From: JAGLWW01 sp964640225
GTDB taxonomy: Archaea > Aenigmatarchaeota > Aenigmatarchaeia > PWEA01 > JAGHBM01
Direction of reading: 5' to 3'
NCBI GenBank assembly: GCA_964640225.1
Contig: CAZXFI010000006.1
Location: forward strand, 1-63,847
Length of the DNA stretch: 63,847 nt
The position numbers were made by a program, and so were the translations under genes. Below, one piece after another: positions 15,752 through 24,668 of this stretch. The notes under the pieces were generated by a model. It ran no database searches. It saw nothing but the letters and a program-made list of their open reading frames with translations, and was not told the origin of the DNA. Numbering within the stretch: the stretch's first letter is position 1; every line of letters begins with the position of its first letter.

Positions 15752-18389
15752 ACTTGTAAAGTTCTCCCGCCCAGAGCACCAGGGAGGACAGGGCTATCGC
15801 CGAGGCAAGTTCCACCGGGCTAAGGGGAACGAAATTGAAAATCTCCTGGAAGAAGGGCACGTAAACCACCAGGAAAAGGAATCCCGCCGAAAGCAGGAGG
15901 GCCCCCGCTGAATACCTGTTTGAAAGCAGGCCTATCCTGAAAACTGACTTGTCAAGGGAGCGCATGTTCAGCAGGTTGAAAAGCTGCGTCAGCGACATGA
16001 TTACAAAGGCCCCTGTTCTGGCCTTTTCCATATGAGGGAGGAAAAAAGAAAAAACCGCTATGGTAAGTATTACCATTATGCTCATCATAAGTAGCAGGAA
16101 AGGCACTATCTCCCTGGAAAGAATATCCTCTTTCGGCTTCCTGGGCCTGCCTTCCAGCACATCCCCGTGTCCGGGCTCCATCGCCAGGGAAACGCCTGTG
16201 ACCCCGTCCGTTACCAGGTTGAGCCAGAGTATCTGCGTGGGAAGAAGCACCAAATTCCTGAAGAGCAGCAGGGCCGACAGGAAAGTCATGTGCTCCGCAA
16301 AATTTGTCGTGACGAGAAAGAAGCTTGCCTTTCTCACGTTCTCGAAAACAATCCTTCCTTCCTCTATTGCGTTGACTATGGTGGCGAAATTGTCGTCCGC
16401 AAGTATTATCTCGCTTGACTCCCTGGCCACATCCGTGCCTATGATTCCCATTGATATGCCTATGTCCGACTTCTTCAGGGCCGGAGCATCGTTCACCCCA
16501 TCTCCCGTCATGGCAACAACATGACCCTGGTTCTGCAAGGTCTCGGCTATCTTCAGCTTCATACCTGGGGTCAGCCTTGCAAAAACGTTCACTGTTCTTA
16601 CGGCCTCCCCAAACTCCTTCTTTGACATGTCCAGAAGCTCCCGTTCCGTCAGGGTCTCCCCGCCCGAAGCCAGACCTATCTCTTTTGCTATGGCCAAAGC
16701 CGTGCCCCTGTGGTCTCCGGTGGTCATTATTACCCTTATTCCCGCCCTCATTGCCTTTGCTATAGCAAGCCTTACCTCAGGCCTTGGAGGGTCTATCATT
16801 CCCACTATTCCCACGAAGGTAAGTTCCGTGACCATGTCCTCGGAAAGGCTTACGGACTCCGGCGCCGCGGGCCTGTAGGCCAGGGCCAGAACCCTCATGG
16901 CCTTGCCTGTCATCCCGTCAACTTTCTCCAGAATCTCCCCCTTGTTCTCGCTGTTTTTTTCCATCCTTACGCCGTTCCTCATGACATGGCTTGAGTGCTC
17001 AAGAACCGCCTCCGGGGCCCCCACCACGTATATCTCTTTCCTTCTTTCCTCCTCAACCAGAACGGAAAGCGAGGCCCTGTACTTCAGTTCCGGGTTGAAG
17101 GGAAGGTCGTCCATCCTGCTTTCTTTAAGCTCCCTTCTTGCCAGACCGGCCTTCTCGGCCAGCACCACCAGGGCGGCCTCGGTGGGATCCCCAATAATTG
17201 TGTAGTCATCATTTAGGCTTGAATTGTTGCAAACAGAGGAAATGTGAAGCAGTTTTGAAAGCTGCGGGTTTTCAAGCGGGAAAATTTTCCCCCTTTCCTG
17301 CATGAAATCCCCGAAAGGCTTCCACCCGGAGCCTGTGACCTTTATTACAGGCTCTCCGGGCAGGAATATCTCCTCCACGTTCATAGTGTTTTCCGTAAGG
17401 GTGCCTGTCTTGTCCGTGGCTATCAAATCCACTATTCCCAGCGTCTCGGTGGCCGGAAGGTTCCTGACTATCGCCTTCCTGCCCGCCATCTTGTGGGCTC
17501 CCGTGGCAAGCACTATGGCCATGACCGCGGGCAGGCCCTCGGGTATGCCCGATACGAGGGATGCTATGGCAAAAAGGAATATTTCCGTAAAAGAAAACTC
17601 ACCCACGAAAAACCCTATGGGCACTATAAGGAAGGCGCCTATGCACGCCAGCAGGGCCATCTGTTTTGCAAGCTTGTCCGTTTTTTCCTCAAAATGAGAC
17701 CTGCCCCGCTTTATGTTGCCTATGTGCTCTGCCACCTTGCCTATCTCCGTTGACGCCCCCGTGGAGACCACCACGGCCCTGGCCGTGCCCCCCGCGACAA
17801 ACGTGCCCATCCAGACCATATTCTTCCTGTCCGCCATGGGAGTCTTCTCATGCAAGGCTTTCAGGCTCTTCTCCACGGGGAATGACTCTCCCGTGAGCGA
17901 GGCCTCAACCGTGCGCAGGTTTTTCATTTCTATAAGCCTGGCATCCGCGGGAATCCTGTCTCCCTCTTCCAGAAGTATCACGTCCCCGGGAACCAGCTCC
18001 CTGGCGTCTATCTGCATCAGGTCCCCGCGGTAAACCTTTGCGTGGGGCACAATCATCTTTTTCAGGGCCCGTATTGCGGACTCGGCCTTGTATTCCTGAA
18101 AAAAGCCTATTATTCCGTTGATTACGACGATGGCCACTATTACGTAGACGTCCACCATGTGCCCTATGAGGAAGGAAATCAGAGCGGCAAGAATCAGTAT
18201 GTAAATCATCATGTTGTTGAACTGCTTCAGAAAAATCAGAACAGGATTCCGGGCCTTTTTCTCCGGTATTTCGTTTCTCCCGTGCTTCTCCAGCCTCTTG
18301 CCTGCCTCCTCCTTTGACAGGCCTTTTCCGCTGGATTCCAGTTTTTCCAGGAGGGCCTCAGGTGAAATAGAATGGGGAAACTGCTCCAT
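15702..18389 (-). CDS. P-type cation-transporting ATPase (P2 type)
   Basis: An 895-residue pump with the complete P-type layout: N-terminal cation ATPase domain (to about 70), M1-M2, the TGES motif of the actuator (LTGESFPVEK), M4 with SGIPEGLPAVMAIVLA, the phosphorylated Asp in DKTGTLTENT, the nucleotide domain, the hinge GDGVNDAPALKKSDIGI, and six C-terminal helices. M5 has TTNFAEHMTF and M6 WLNLVTDGVTG, as in Ca2+ or related P2A pumps, so Ca2+ export is the best guess; Na+ or Mn2+ cannot be excluded. It overlaps the preceding convergent gene by 50 bases. Confidence 0.93.
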   Translation of the reverse strand: MEQFPHSISPEALLEKLESSGKGLSKEEAGKRLEKHGRNEIPEKKARNPVLIFLKQFNNMMIYILILAALISFLIGHMVDVYVIVAIVVINGIIGFFQEYKAESAIRALKKMIVPHAKVYRGDLMQIDARELVPGDVILLEEGDRIPADARLIEMKNLRTVEASLTGESFPVEKSLKALHEKTPMADRKNMVWMGTFVAGGTARAVVVSTGASTEIGKVAEHIGNIKRGRSHFEEKTDKLAKQMALLACIGAFLIVPIGFFVGEFSFTEIFLFAIASLVSGIPEGLPAVMAIVLATGAHKMAGRKAIVRNLPATETLGIVDLIATDKTGTLTENTMNVEEIFLPGEPVIKVTGSGWKPFGDFMQERGKIFPLENPQLSKLLHISSVCNNSSLNDDYTIIGDPTEAALVVLAEKAGLARRELKESRMDDLPFNPELKYRASLSVLVEEERRKEIYVVGAPEAVLEHSSHVMRNGVRMEKNSENKGEILEKVDGMTGKAMRVLALAYRPAAPESVSLSEDMVTELTFVGIVGMIDPPRPEVRLAIAKAMRAGIRVIMTTGDHRGTALAIAKEIGLASGGETLTERELLDMSKKEFGEAVRTVNVFARLTPGMKLKIAETLQNQGHVVAMTGDGVNDAPALKKSDIGISMGIIGTDVARESSEIILADDNFATIVNAIEEGRIVFENVRKASFFLVTTNFAEHMTFLSALLLFRNLVLLPTQILWLNLVTDGVTGVSLAMEPGHGDVLEGRPRKPKEDILSREIVPFLLLMMSIMVILTIAVFSFFLPHMEKARTGAFVIMSLTQLFNLLNMRSLDKSVFRIGLLSNRYSAGALLLSAGFLFLVVYVPFFQEIFNFVPLSPVELASAIALSSLVLWAGELYKFIVNKRPSASLSARRQ

Positions 18390-18431
18390 AATAATAATTC
18401 GTAACGCTTTTATTAAGTTTTGCCCTTGAAT

Positions 18432-18626
18432 TTAATTAGCCTTTTCAGCCAGCCTGCCTATCTGCAGTGTCACGAAAACCGCCAGCACGGTCACGATTAT
18501 CGCGTAAGAGAACATTGCCGGCAGGCTTTCGTTTGCGCCGAAAACGGACTTGAAAAGGGCCTTTATCGCATCGTTCCAGGCAAGGGCCGCCACCAGCCCG
18601 AAGGCCGCGGTTATCAGGGCCGCCAT
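18432..18626 (-). CDS. DUF5654-like small membrane protein
   Basis: A 64-residue protein starting MAALITAAFGLVAALAWNDAIKALF, with a second helix SYAIIVTVLAVFVTLQIGRLAEK. The AALAWNDAIKALF sequence is the signature of a small archaeal two-helix membrane family (DUF5654, from memory). The same frame continues upstream with LRKEIIDK, which belongs to relatives, but no ATG, GTG or TTG is available there. The true start may therefore be a rarer codon, or this ATG. Function unknown. Confidence 0.65.
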   Translation of the reverse strand: MAALITAAFGLVAALAWNDAIKALFKSVFGANESLPAMFSYAIIVTVLAVFVTLQIGRLAEKAN

Positions 18627-18696
18627 CTTGTCTATTATTTCCTTCCTCAGGATATCACCGTTTATTTAATTTATTTGATGATTTATAATAATATTC

Positions 18697-19809
18697 ATGT
18701 CCGCACTCTTCACGATTCTTCTTGTTTTTTTAGTATTTTCCAGCGGCTGCGTGAGCGAAATCTCCGATTCCTCAAGGAGCGGTATTATCCTGGGAGACGA
18801 GGTGTGGTCCGAGAAAATAGTTGTAACTGGCGACGTAACGGTCCCGGCCGGGGTCACCCTGACCATAAAACCCGGCACGAAAGTAATTTTCAGGGCCGAT
18901 TACGACGGCACGGGAGCCGGTGGCGGGCACATAATTGACGAGCTTACCTCCGGGGACCCCTCGGCAACGCCCGAATACACGCAAAGCCACTCCTCGCTTA
19001 ACGTGGAGGGAACCCTCCTGGCCGCGGGCACGCCGGAAGAAAAAATACTATTCACCTCCGATTCGGAGGAGCCGCGGCACNNNNNNNNNNNNNNNAGCTC
19101 CGGGGAGATGAAACATTGCGTGGTGGAGTGGGCCCATACCGGCCCCGCACTCCACGGAACCAACGGCGTGAGCGTAACCCATTGCGAAATCAGGCACGTG
19201 TTCTGGGGAGGCCTCCACGCCTTTGAGTGCTCCCCCGTCTTTGAATACAACGTGCTGGACGACATAGGGCACGAGGCATTTGACACGCACAAGGCAAGCC
19301 CTGTTATAAGGCACAATACAATAAGCCACTCCAGGAACGGCTTCGTGTTCAATTACCACGACATTGGCAGTGGCCCCATTGTGTTTGAAAACAACACGGT
19401 AAGGGACAGCAGCAACATAGGACTGCTTCAGGAAAACGCCTACGCAATCATAAAAAACAACACATTCGCGGGCTCAAACGACACAGGCGGGCCGTGGCAT
19501 TACCGGGGGTTCACTCTTGACTCCAACGAGCATTCCAACGGACTGGGCCTGGCGGACAACGTGAACGTCCTCATAGCAAACAACAGCTTCGCGGGCTTCC
19601 GGGGGCCTTCACTTTACTACGAAAGAATAGGGCCCAATATGGGAATAGGCCACACGACAGAGGAGCCGGAACCCTTTGAAATCGGGGAGGGCCCTGTGAG
19701 CATTGCCGTGAAGGGCAACAGCTTCGCCAACCCCGCGGATGAGGAAGAGCTCAAGGAAATGGAAGAAAACTGGGACAACGTGGAAATTTCCGGCAACTCG
19801 TTCGGATAA
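18697..19809 (+). CDS. Right-handed beta-helix lipoprotein (contains assembly gap)
   Basis: About 370 residues. A signal peptide ends in a lipobox (FSSGC), so the protein is probably a membrane-anchored surface lipoprotein. The body is made of parallel beta-helix repeats of the NosD/pectate-lyase-like type: many short units with NN, NTI or NSF turns, for example VIRHNTISHSRNGF and IVFENNTVRDSSNIG. Such proteins usually bind or cleave polysaccharide. A run of 15 N bases at 19081-19095 replaces about five codons; the frame continues on both sides, so the gap length seems right modulo three but may not be real. Confidence 0.8.
   Translation: MSALFTILLVFLVFSSGCVSEISDSSRSGIILGDEVWSEKIVVTGDVTVPAGVTLTIKPGTKVIFRADYDGTGAGGGHIIDELTSGDPSATPEYTQSHSSLNVEGTLLAAGTPEEKILFTSDSEEPRHXXXXXSSGEMKHCVVEWAHTGPALHGTNGVSVTHCEIRHVFWGGLHAFECSPVFEYNVLDDIGHEAFDTHKASPVIRHNTISHSRNGFVFNYHDIGSGPIVFENNTVRDSSNIGLLQENAYAIIKNNTFAGSNDTGGPWHYRGFTLDSNEHSNGLGLADNVNVLIANNSFAGFRGPSLYYERIGPNMGIGHTTEEPEPFEIGEGPVSIAVKGNSFANPADEEELKEMEENWDNVEISGNSFG
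19081..19095. other. Assembly gap of 15 N
   Basis: Fifteen undetermined bases inside the beta-helix lipoprotein gene. The reading frame is open on both sides in the same phase. It shows that the window is scaffolded rather than one gapless contig. Confidence 0.99.
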
Positions 19810-19849
19810 AACTGCCTTTATTTTTATATTCTTTTCACGAAATATAAAC

Positions 19850-21127
19850 ATGCCTCTTACCGAGATAGTTGTCGGAAGGAATGCCGTGGACCTGGAGAAG
19901 TACGGGAAAAAAGGAACGATATACCTAGGCCGCCACCTGGTGGGGGAGGGAGAGAACGCGAACCTGACCAACCCCGTGATGCTGGACGTGGCCCGGCCGC
20001 ACGTGATGCTTATCTGCGGAAAAAGGGGCTCCGGAAAGTCCTACTCCGGCTGCGTTCTCACAGAGGAGATACTCAAGCTTCCGGAAGAGGTGAGAAAAAA
20101 TCTGTCGGTACTGATGATTGACACGCAGGGGATATTCTGGTCCATGAAGAACCCGAACGAAAGGGACATGGTGCTTCTCAATCAGTGGGAGCTTAAGCCG
20201 AAGGGTTTCCCGGTGGAGGTCTACATACCGGAGGGGCTTGAGGAAAAGTTCAAGAAAGAGGACATACCCTACGACCATGTGTTCACGATAAAGCCTTCCG
20301 AATTCTCTTCCGTGGACTGGTGCCTTTCCTTTTCCGTTTCACTCATAGAGCCCCTGGGCATACTTCTTGACAGGTGTATAAAGAAGCTCAAGAGCTACTC
20401 CAAGGACTACACCCTGGACGACATAATAAACACCGTACAGGAGGACTCGCTCGCGGAGGAAAGGGAAAAACTCGCGCTTGTGAACAGGTTCATGTCCGCG
20501 AAGGAATGGGGCGTGTTTTCCACCAAAGGCATAAACTTCCAGGACCTCATACAGCCCGGCAAGGCCTCCATAATAGACGTGTCGTTTTTCAGCCAGGTCA
20601 CGGAAAGCTGGAGCATAAGGAACCTACTGGTGGGGCTCCTGTGCAGGAAGATACAAGAGATAAGGACCATGGCCAGAAGGGAGGAGGAAATGGAAATAAT
20701 GGCTGGGTTCACCAAGATAAAGATTCCTATAACGTGGATAATAATAGACGAGGCCCACAACTTCCTTCCCGCGGAGGGCATGACCGCCTCATCTGGGCCG
20801 CTCATGACCATAATAAAGGAGGGCAGGCAGCCCGGAATATCCTGCGCCCTGATTACGCAGAGGCCCAACAAGCTTCACGAGGACGCGATTTCCCAGGCAG
20901 ACCTCGTGCTATCCCACAGGCTGACCGCGGAGCCGGACCTCAAGGCCCTCAGGAGCATAATGCAGACCTACCTGCTTTTTGACATAACCAAGTACATAGG
21001 GGACCTGCCCCGGAAGCCGGGCTCGGCTATAATACTTGACGACAACAGCGAGAGAATCTACCCCCTGTCGGTCAGGCCCAGGCAGAGCTGGCACGCTGGA
21101 GGAACCCCGATAGCAATCACTAAGTAA
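19850..21127 (+). CDS. HerA-like ATPase
   Basis: About 425 residues. The Walker A motif is CGKRGSGKSYSG near residue 58, Walker B is TWIIIDEAHNFLP near residue 300, and the region ALITQRPNKLHEDAISQADLVLSHRLTAEPDL is typical of HerA/FtsK-superfamily hexameric ATPases. HerA works with NurA in DNA end processing, but no NurA is next to it here, and related archaeal proteins have other or unknown roles. I start at ATG 19850, preceded by a TTTATTTTTATATT box; an open frame further upstream overlaps the previous gene and is not needed. The Hef-type helicase gene follows on the same strand. Confidence 0.85.
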   Translation: MPLTEIVVGRNAVDLEKYGKKGTIYLGRHLVGEGENANLTNPVMLDVARPHVMLICGKRGSGKSYSGCVLTEEILKLPEEVRKNLSVLMIDTQGIFWSMKNPNERDMVLLNQWELKPKGFPVEVYIPEGLEEKFKKEDIPYDHVFTIKPSEFSSVDWCLSFSVSLIEPLGILLDRCIKKLKSYSKDYTLDDIINTVQEDSLAEEREKLALVNRFMSAKEWGVFSTKGINFQDLIQPGKASIIDVSFFSQVTESWSIRNLLVGLLCRKIQEIRTMARREEEMEIMAGFTKIKIPITWIIIDEAHNFLPAEGMTASSGPLMTIIKEGRQPGISCALITQRPNKLHEDAISQADLVLSHRLTAEPDLKALRSIMQTYLLFDITKYIGDLPRKPGSAIILDDNSERIYPLSVRPRQSWHAGGTPIAITK

Positions 21128-21170
21128 GGCTGACCAAACTTTTAATACGCTCTCCCTCCAATTATTACAC

Positions 21171-22727
21171 ATGAATTTTGTTGATTACCCGCTTATCAAA
21201 AAGAATGTAATGGAAAAAAGGCTTTACCAGGAAACCATACTTGACACCTGCGTGAAGGGCAACACCATGGTGGTCATACCCACGGGGATGGGGAAAACCG
21301 CCTCCGCCATTCTCCTCGCGGCCCAGAGGCTTAACAAGGTCGGGGGAAAGGTGATGGTACTGGCTCCCACAAGGCCCCTGGTGGAGCAGCACAAGAAAAC
21401 CTTTTCCAGGTTCATGGAGATAGCCGAGGAGGACATGAAAATTTTCACGGGCAAAACCCCGCCGTCCCAGAGGGAACGCGAGTACAGGAAGGCCACCATG
21501 GTTTTCGCAACCCCCCAGGTCATACAGAACGACATAATAGCCGGGAGGTTTGACTTTTCCGACTACACTTTGCTGGTTCTGGACGAGTGCCACAGGGGCG
21601 TCAAGGACTACCCGTACCCTTTCATAGCGAAATTCTACATAAAACAGGCTGAAGACCCGAAAATACTCGGCCTCACCGCCTCCCCGGGGGGGACCAAGGA
21701 CAAGATAGACTGCGTTTGCAGGAACCTGTTCTTTGACTCGGTGGAAATAAGAACCGAGGAGGACGGGGACGTGGGGCCTTATGTCCAGAAAATAAACATG
21801 GAATGGAAAATGGTTGAGCTCCCGGAGGAGTTCAAGGAAGTACACAAACTTGTTTCCGAGGCCCTGAAACAAAGGTACAGAAAATTAAAAGAGATGGAGC
21901 TCACTGACACGGTGGACCTGAGAAAAAGGGACCTGCTCCAGATGCAGGCAAGGATAAGGTCCATTATCTCAAAGTGCGCCAGCCCGAACCCGGCAATTTT
22001 TCACGGGCTCTCCACCCTGGCCGAGGCCCTTAAGATAGAGCACGCCCTGAACCTTCTGGAAACCCAGGGTAGCAAGCCCCTTCTGGAATACTTCAGAAGG
22101 ATGAAGGACGCGGCGGAAAGGGGCAAGACCAAGGCTGTCAGGAGAGTTATGAACGACCCGAGAATAGAGACCGCCTTCATAAGGGCCTACGAGCTCGTGG
22201 GCAGGGGCGTGGAGCATCCCAAGCTGAATGAGCTATCCAAGATCCTGGAAAGGCAGTTTTCCTCCTTTCCCCGCTCAAAGGTAATCGTTTTCTCCCACTA
22301 CAGGGACACGGTCAACAGGATTGTTGAGACCTTAAAGGGCTTGGAAAACTGCAGGCCGGTGGGCTTCTTCGGCCAGGCCGGCGAGGACGGGCTGACCCAG
22401 AAAACCCAGGTCCGCATACTCAATCAGTTCCGGGAACTGGAGTACAACTGCATCGTGGCCACCTCGGTGGGCGAGGAGGGCCTGGACATACCCGCGGTGG
22501 ACCTTGTGGTGTTTTACGAGCCTGTCCCCTCGGAGATACGCTCCATACAGAGGAGGGGCCGCACGGGCCGCCAGAAGGCCGGGAGGGTTGTCGTGCTGAT
22601 AGCCAAGGAAACAAGGGACGAGGCCTTCTTCTGGGTTGCCAGGCACAGGGAAAAGAAAATGAAATACGTCCTCAAAAACATGAAAAACCATTACGAGGAA
22701 AGACAGAGAGGACTGAAAGATTTCTGA
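21171..22727 (+). CDS. Hef-type superfamily 2 DNA helicase (without nuclease)
   Basis: A 518-residue SF2 helicase. Motif I is IPTGMGKTASAILLA, the DEAH-box equivalent is LVLDECHRG, motif III is GLTASPGG, and motif VI is IQRRGRTGRQKAGRV. The insertion between the two RecA domains and the order of motifs match archaeal Hef (FANCM/MPH1 family), which remodels stalled forks. In most euryarchaea Hef is one polypeptide with a C-terminal XPF nuclease; here the protein stops right after the helicase, and an XPF-type nuclease is encoded separately at 23961. A TATA-like TTTTAATA lies about 25 bases before the ATG. Confidence 0.9.
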   Translation: MNFVDYPLIKKNVMEKRLYQETILDTCVKGNTMVVIPTGMGKTASAILLAAQRLNKVGGKVMVLAPTRPLVEQHKKTFSRFMEIAEEDMKIFTGKTPPSQREREYRKATMVFATPQVIQNDIIAGRFDFSDYTLLVLDECHRGVKDYPYPFIAKFYIKQAEDPKILGLTASPGGTKDKIDCVCRNLFFDSVEIRTEEDGDVGPYVQKINMEWKMVELPEEFKEVHKLVSEALKQRYRKLKEMELTDTVDLRKRDLLQMQARIRSIISKCASPNPAIFHGLSTLAEALKIEHALNLLETQGSKPLLEYFRRMKDAAERGKTKAVRRVMNDPRIETAFIRAYELVGRGVEHPKLNELSKILERQFSSFPRSKVIVFSHYRDTVNRIVETLKGLENCRPVGFFGQAGEDGLTQKTQVRILNQFRELEYNCIVATSVGEEGLDIPAVDLVVFYEPVPSEIRSIQRRGRTGRQKAGRVVVLIAKETRDEAFFWVARHREKKMKYVLKNMKNHYEERQRGLKDF

Positions 22728-22758
22728 TATTTAAGCTTTTTTCTTCTTACTTAATGCC

Positions 22759-23304
22759 ATGCACAAAAAATCCTTCATTATAGACAAAAACAACAGCGAA
22801 AATCTGGATGTTGAAATGGTGATTCCCAGCAAACTGGAAATTTTCATGGAACGCGGCATGCTGCCGTGCATGCCGTCCCTTGACAGAAAATCCCTGACCG
22901 AAATTATGGAACAAAATCTTATGCTGGATTTGACATGCGAGAGAAGGGACAGCTGGCTTGACCAGGACGGAAAACCTGCTCAGGACGCGCGCTTTTATGC
23001 GTACAAAATAACCTACAACCCCACCGGCACAAGGGGAAACAACAGGGTTTCAAAAATACTCAGGGTCCCTGAGGAATTTGAACCAATCTCTTTGGGAAGT
23101 TCTTATCCGTTGAACAAATTTACATCAAACCTGGATGTCATAAAGGGAGTATGCTCGGTGTGCTACCTGTCCAACAAGCTTTTGGAGGCGGACGTGAAGC
23201 TTAACTACAGGCACGCAGGGGATATCAAGGAGCGGGTTGAAACAGGGGAATGTAGCGAAAAGATTCTGGGAGTTTACAGAAAAATTTACGGCCATCTTTT
23301 TTAG
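22759..23304 (+). CDS. Hypothetical protein, 181 aa
   Basis: A soluble protein of unknown family with six or seven Cys residues (for example LPCMPSL, LTCERRDSW, VCSVCYLSN, GECSEK), which might bind a metal. It begins MHKKSFIIDKNNSENLDVEMVIPSKL. It lies between the Hef helicase and rhomboid genes on the same strand, 31 bases after the helicase stop. A TATA-like ATATTTAAGC at the helicase stop suggests its own promoter. Confidence 0.6.
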   Translation: MHKKSFIIDKNNSENLDVEMVIPSKLEIFMERGMLPCMPSLDRKSLTEIMEQNLMLDLTCERRDSWLDQDGKPAQDARFYAYKITYNPTGTRGNNRVSKILRVPEEFEPISLGSSYPLNKFTSNLDVIKGVCSVCYLSNKLLEADVKLNYRHAGDIKERVETGECSEKILGVYRKIYGHLF

Positions 23305-23337
23305 CATTTTTATAAGTGTCCCGGGTTATTATAAAAT

Positions 23338-23964
23338 ATGAAAAATTACTCCCTTGTTCTGGTAGGAATATGCGTGGCCGTGTTCATAGCGCAGCTTTTT
23401 TCGCCTGTAATAGAGGACAACTTTGCGCTTTACAGGAGCCGGGCGGTGGAGGAGCCCTGGATGCTGGTGACTTCTATATTCCTGCACGGAGGATTCACCC
23501 ACCTATTCTTCAACATGTTCGCCCTAGGCCTGTTCGGCCTGATACTTGAGAATATAATAGGCCAGAAAAAGTTCCTTCTAATCTTTTTCGGCGCCGGGAT
23601 TATAGCCAGCATGGGGGCCGCCATATTCTACCCCGCCAGCCTGGGGGCCTCGGGAGCGATATACGGGATACTGGGAGCCGTGGCCGTTCTGAGGCCCAGG
23701 ATGAGGATATGGGTATGGATGATACCAATGCCCATGTACATGGCCGCGGTTTTCTGGGCAATTATGGACCTGCTGGGCATGTTCGCGCCCTCGGGAACAG
23801 CCAACGCCGCGCACCTTTTCGGCCTAGGCGCAGGGATAGCCGCGGGCCTGATACTCAGGGGCAGGTTCAGGCTTCCTAAGAAAAAAAGAAGGGATCCCCT
23901 AAGCAGGGATGACAGGAGAAGGATAGAGGACTATTTTGACAGGCTGGAGGAGTTCAGCGCGTGA
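23338..23964 (+). CDS. Rhomboid-family intramembrane serine protease
   Basis: A 208-residue protein with six transmembrane helices. The rhomboid features are visible: the HGGFTHLFFNMFALGLFG loop and helix with His and Asn, the catalytic Ser in SLGASGAIYGILGA (GASG) near residue 105, and the catalytic His in ANAAHLFGLGAGIAAG near residue 160. It cleaves membrane proteins within their transmembrane segments. The C-terminal tail is basic and then acidic (LPKKKRRDPLSRDDRRR). The stop overlaps a GTG start of the XPF-type nuclease by four bases (GTGA). Confidence 0.92.
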   Translation: MKNYSLVLVGICVAVFIAQLFSPVIEDNFALYRSRAVEEPWMLVTSIFLHGGFTHLFFNMFALGLFGLILENIIGQKKFLLIFFGAGIIASMGAAIFYPASLGASGAIYGILGAVAVLRPRMRIWVWMIPMPMYMAAVFWAIMDLLGMFAPSGTANAAHLFGLGAGIAAGLILRGRFRLPKKKRRDPLSRDDRRRIEDYFDRLEEFSA

Positions 23965-24638
23965 TTATTATGAAAAACCAGGAAGTTCTTAAGACAAACA
24001 AAATCGTGATTATAGCGGACAACAGGGAGTTCGCCTCCAGGGTTGTAAAAGAACTGGCGCTCCTGGACTGCGTGGTCAGGCCCAGGCAGCTTGAAGTCGG
24101 GGACTACATACTCAGCGAAAGGGTGTGCGTGGAGAGAAAAACGGCGGCAGACTTCCTGGGCTCGGTGATGGACCAGAGGATTTTTTCCCAACTCAAGAAC
24201 CTCAAAGACTCATTTGAAAGGCCTGTCCTGGTTATAGAGGGTCACGGCCTCTATACGGAGAGGAACGTTCACCCCAACGCCGTCCGCGGGGCCCTGGGTT
24301 GCATAGCCATAGACTACGCCGTGCCCATTCTCTGGACCGAAAGCCCGGAAGAGACCGCCTCGCTCCTGTACTGGATGGCCAGGAGGGAGCAGGTTGAGGA
24401 GGAAAGGCGTCTCTCCATAAGGGGGCAGAGCAGGGCCAGGTCCCTAAAAGAGCAGCAGGAGTTCCTGGTGGCGGGCCTGCCGGGCATAAACACCAAGCGG
24501 GCCAGGCGTCTTTTAGAGAAGTTCGGCACCCCAGAAAAGGTGTTCCGGGCCTCGGAGGACAGGCTGAAGAAGGTTGAAGGCATCGGGGAAGTGATGGCCA
24601 GGAATTTGAGGAAAATCCTCACCGAGAAATACAACTAG
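23961..24638 (+). CDS. XPF/ERCC4-type nuclease with helix-hairpin-helix domain
   Basis: About 222-225 residues. The ERCC4 nuclease core is complete: IIADNREF near the N-terminus, LEVGDYILSERVCVERKTAADF with the metal-binding GDY and ERK residues, and VLVIEG. The C-terminus carries tandem helix-hairpin-helix motifs (AGLPGINTKRARRLLEKFG and KVEGIGEVMARNLRK) that bind the DNA junction. This corresponds to the C-terminal half of archaeal Hef. It is here a separate gene, 1.2 kb from the helicase half. Start: GTG 23961 overlapping the rhomboid stop, or ATG 23970. Confidence 0.92.
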   Translation: MIIMKNQEVLKTNKIVIIADNREFASRVVKELALLDCVVRPRQLEVGDYILSERVCVERKTAADFLGSVMDQRIFSQLKNLKDSFERPVLVIEGHGLYTERNVHPNAVRGALGCIAIDYAVPILWTESPEETASLLYWMARREQVEEERRLSIRGQSRARSLKEQQEFLVAGLPGINTKRARRLLEKFGTPEKVFRASEDRLKKVEGIGEVMARNLRKILTEKYN

Positions 24639-24668
24639 TTTTTTATTGCTTTCCCTTATAATTATTGT

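Noticed and set aside
20374..20982. A 202-codon frame inside the HerA-like gene
   Set aside because: Same-strand alternate frame rich in Gly, Arg and His; no motifs, and HerA motifs are in the other frame.
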